Positions 62,657 to 64,000 of a stretch of 64,000 bases of DNA are shown in pieces. Below the pieces are notes generated by a model. That model was given only the letters and a program-made list of their open reading frames with translations. It was not told where the DNA came from and did no database searches. The stretch is from Byssothecium circinans. Lineage: Eukaryota; Ascomycota; Dothideomycetes; Pleosporales; Massarinaceae. The stretch covers positions 182,440 to 246,439 of the forward strand of contig ML977003.1 in the NCBI GenBank assembly GCA_010015675.1, in the 5' to 3' direction. A program made the position numbers and the translations under genes. Within the stretch, counting starts at the first letter, position 1. Each line of letters starts with the position of its first letter.

Positions 62657-63965
62657 GGTGGGTGTTTTGTCCAATTGAAGCGATTCGAGGAGAGGTGCGA
62701 GGTGTGAGGTGTGAGGTGGAGGTGGAGGTGTGACGGGCGTGAGGGGGGAAGGTCACGCAATGGGTATCTCTGGACGAAGGGAAGGCACGACGGGTATCAA
62801 AGTCTAGAGATGAAGCAGCGACGGGCGGAGGGTGTTTATTATGCGGTGAGACTAGAGCTCAGTGAAGAGTGAAGAACCCCACGCAGACTTGGTAATGGAA
62901 ACACGGAGGGAGGATGTGCGGGTGGTTCAGGGAGGAGCGGCGACCCAACGCATTGGCTGATTATCTCTCGGTGTCGGCGGATGGAGGGAGCTGGGACAGA
63001 AGTGCTGTAGGCTTTGGGGACTTGGGCGTGTTGAGAATTCTCGGGCCCGTCTAAAAATCATAGATCCCTGCACGACCGCATCACCCGCCCTGTCAGTGCG
63101 CCTCTGCGGTCGGCCAGGGGGGCCTCAACATATTCGGGAACGGTCGCGCGTACCAGCCAACACTGGACCCAACAGGCACCAGCGCACAGCGTGCAGCCTA
63201 TTACTCGTATCTTATCTATCGTCCCGCGAGCGCTGCTATCTGCATCCAGGTGTATGTAATAATGCAGATGGTTGTTGACGACTACCGTCCCAACATACGC
63301 CCCCCGGTAGCTTGATTTCGCGCTAGCGGGATGCCGATGCGGCCGACAAAAAGTTCAAAGGCGCCGTATTATTTACCCTCGTCCATCTTCGTCCCGCTGT
63401 GAACAGAGCATCCTCACTCCCTCTCCCTCCCCTCAATTGCCTCACCGCTCTCCGTGTTGATTATTCTTTATACCCCGGCATCCTGCTGCCTGCTGCTGAC
63501 CCTACCCACACTCGCAAGCCCTCCCACTTTCGTACAGCAGGGGAGCTGCAGTCTTGCGATTGCAGTCGACACCAAGTCCCACGCAACGGTACTGGCGATT
63601 AGATTCGACCAGCCATCAATTGACCTTACAGTGTACGTATGCCACTATCAAAAAGCGAAGAAGAGATGTGTCAAGAACTTGAAAGGGCGTGCCTGCTGCC
63701 TGGTGACTCGCGGGCGCTCCTTCTCTGTGCGGTGGAGCTGTGGGCGAACGAGGAAGAGCGAAGCTCACGACTGCCAGTTTTAATCCCACCCGGGCATCTG
63801 CCACCACCGCCCCTTCTCCAATCCGAATTGCACAGTTAGAGGTACGAGCTCCTCATTTACTTGAACCCATCCATTCCATCTTCACTGGCCGAACCCCTCC
63901 CTCCCCAGACCGCCTCCCACTCCCGCTCCCACAACCACCACCACCACCAGTAGCAGTAGCTCACC
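62657..63965. other. Long divergent promoter region of fas2
   Basis: 1.3 kb between the fas2 start and the ATG at 63966. No gene supported; the open frames at 63399-63839 lack family signal. It includes GGAGGTGGAGGTGGAGGTG repeats just upstream of fas2 and a (CCA)n tract at about 63930-63950 before the next start codon. A polar, C/T-rich leader with possible introns is likely from about 63380. Confidence 0.5.
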
Positions 63966-64000
63966 ATGTCAGACCTCAGACCCCCCACCATGTACTCCTC
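63966..64000 (+). CDS. Start of an unidentified gene, cut by window end
   Basis: An ATG in good context (CTCACCATGTC) after a pyrimidine-rich leader with a CCACCACCACCACCAG tract. Only MSDLRPPTMYSS can be read. The position, divergent to fas2, is where some fungi keep fas1, but these residues do not match the usual Fas1 N-terminus. Identity unknown. Confidence 0.4.
   Translation, partial: MSDLRPPTMYS

Noticed and set aside
1..64000. CRISPR array or bacterial-type operon
   Set aside because: No regularly spaced identical repeats; genes have spliceosomal introns and fungal families. The 30-bp units at 39650 are contiguous and coding.
63966..64000. fas1 as identity of the partial gene
   Set aside because: The position is suggestive, but the twelve readable residues do not resemble the usual Fas1 start.

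Overview
The window is nuclear DNA of a filamentous ascomycete (Pezizomycotina; Dothideomycetes is a guess). The signs are short GT-AG introns of 43-70 nt, transposons full of CAG/CAA/TGG to stop changes as left by RIP, and fungal families: HET, CFEM, rhodopsin-domain membrane protein, split-FAS alpha subunit, PDDEXK_12-like protein, and many P450s.

The left half (about 1-32.6 kb) is an accessory, decaying region. It holds an ACC-synthase-like PLP gene with three lesions, a berberine-bridge-type FAD oxidase split by one missing base, a P450 without its haem end, a stump of a UbiA-type membrane prenyltransferase/terpene cyclase, and an SDR gene cut by a complete hAT element with a perfect 8-bp target duplication. 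These lie side by side and look like the remains of a secondary-metabolite (possibly terpenoid) cluster; that link is inference. Further right are an intact rhodopsin-domain gene, a pogo-type element with long terminal repeats, two apparently intact P450s, a P450 relic, a GNAT acetyltransferase, a PDDEXK_12-like pseudogene, a HET pseudogene, a CFEM membrane protein and a large unknown membrane protein. A Fot1/pogo element (2554-4413) and a relic at 17226-19009 each have TA target sites.

From 32.9 kb ordinary genes dominate: bud13 (splicing) divergent from atl1 (alkyltransferase-like DNA repair), a small conserved protein, an HSL-type alpha/beta hydrolase and a protein with a 30-bp coding minisatellite. 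A second accessory island at 41-48.3 kb holds a broken P450, a second FAD oxidase related to the first, a broken SSU1-type transporter, and short scattered copies of the last two. After that come an intron-containing tRNA-Ala(TGC), per1 (GPI-anchor remodelling), a CorA-like membrane protein, a multi-pass membrane protein, and the full alpha subunit of cytosolic fatty acid synthase (fas2, minus strand). A new gene starts at 63966 and runs off the window.

Several breaks are single-base indels, two of them in homopolymers (FAD oxidase 1, ACC-synthase-like, SSU1-like, P450s). Genuine decay and assembly error cannot be separated from the sequence alone, but genes with several independent lesions are safely called dead.
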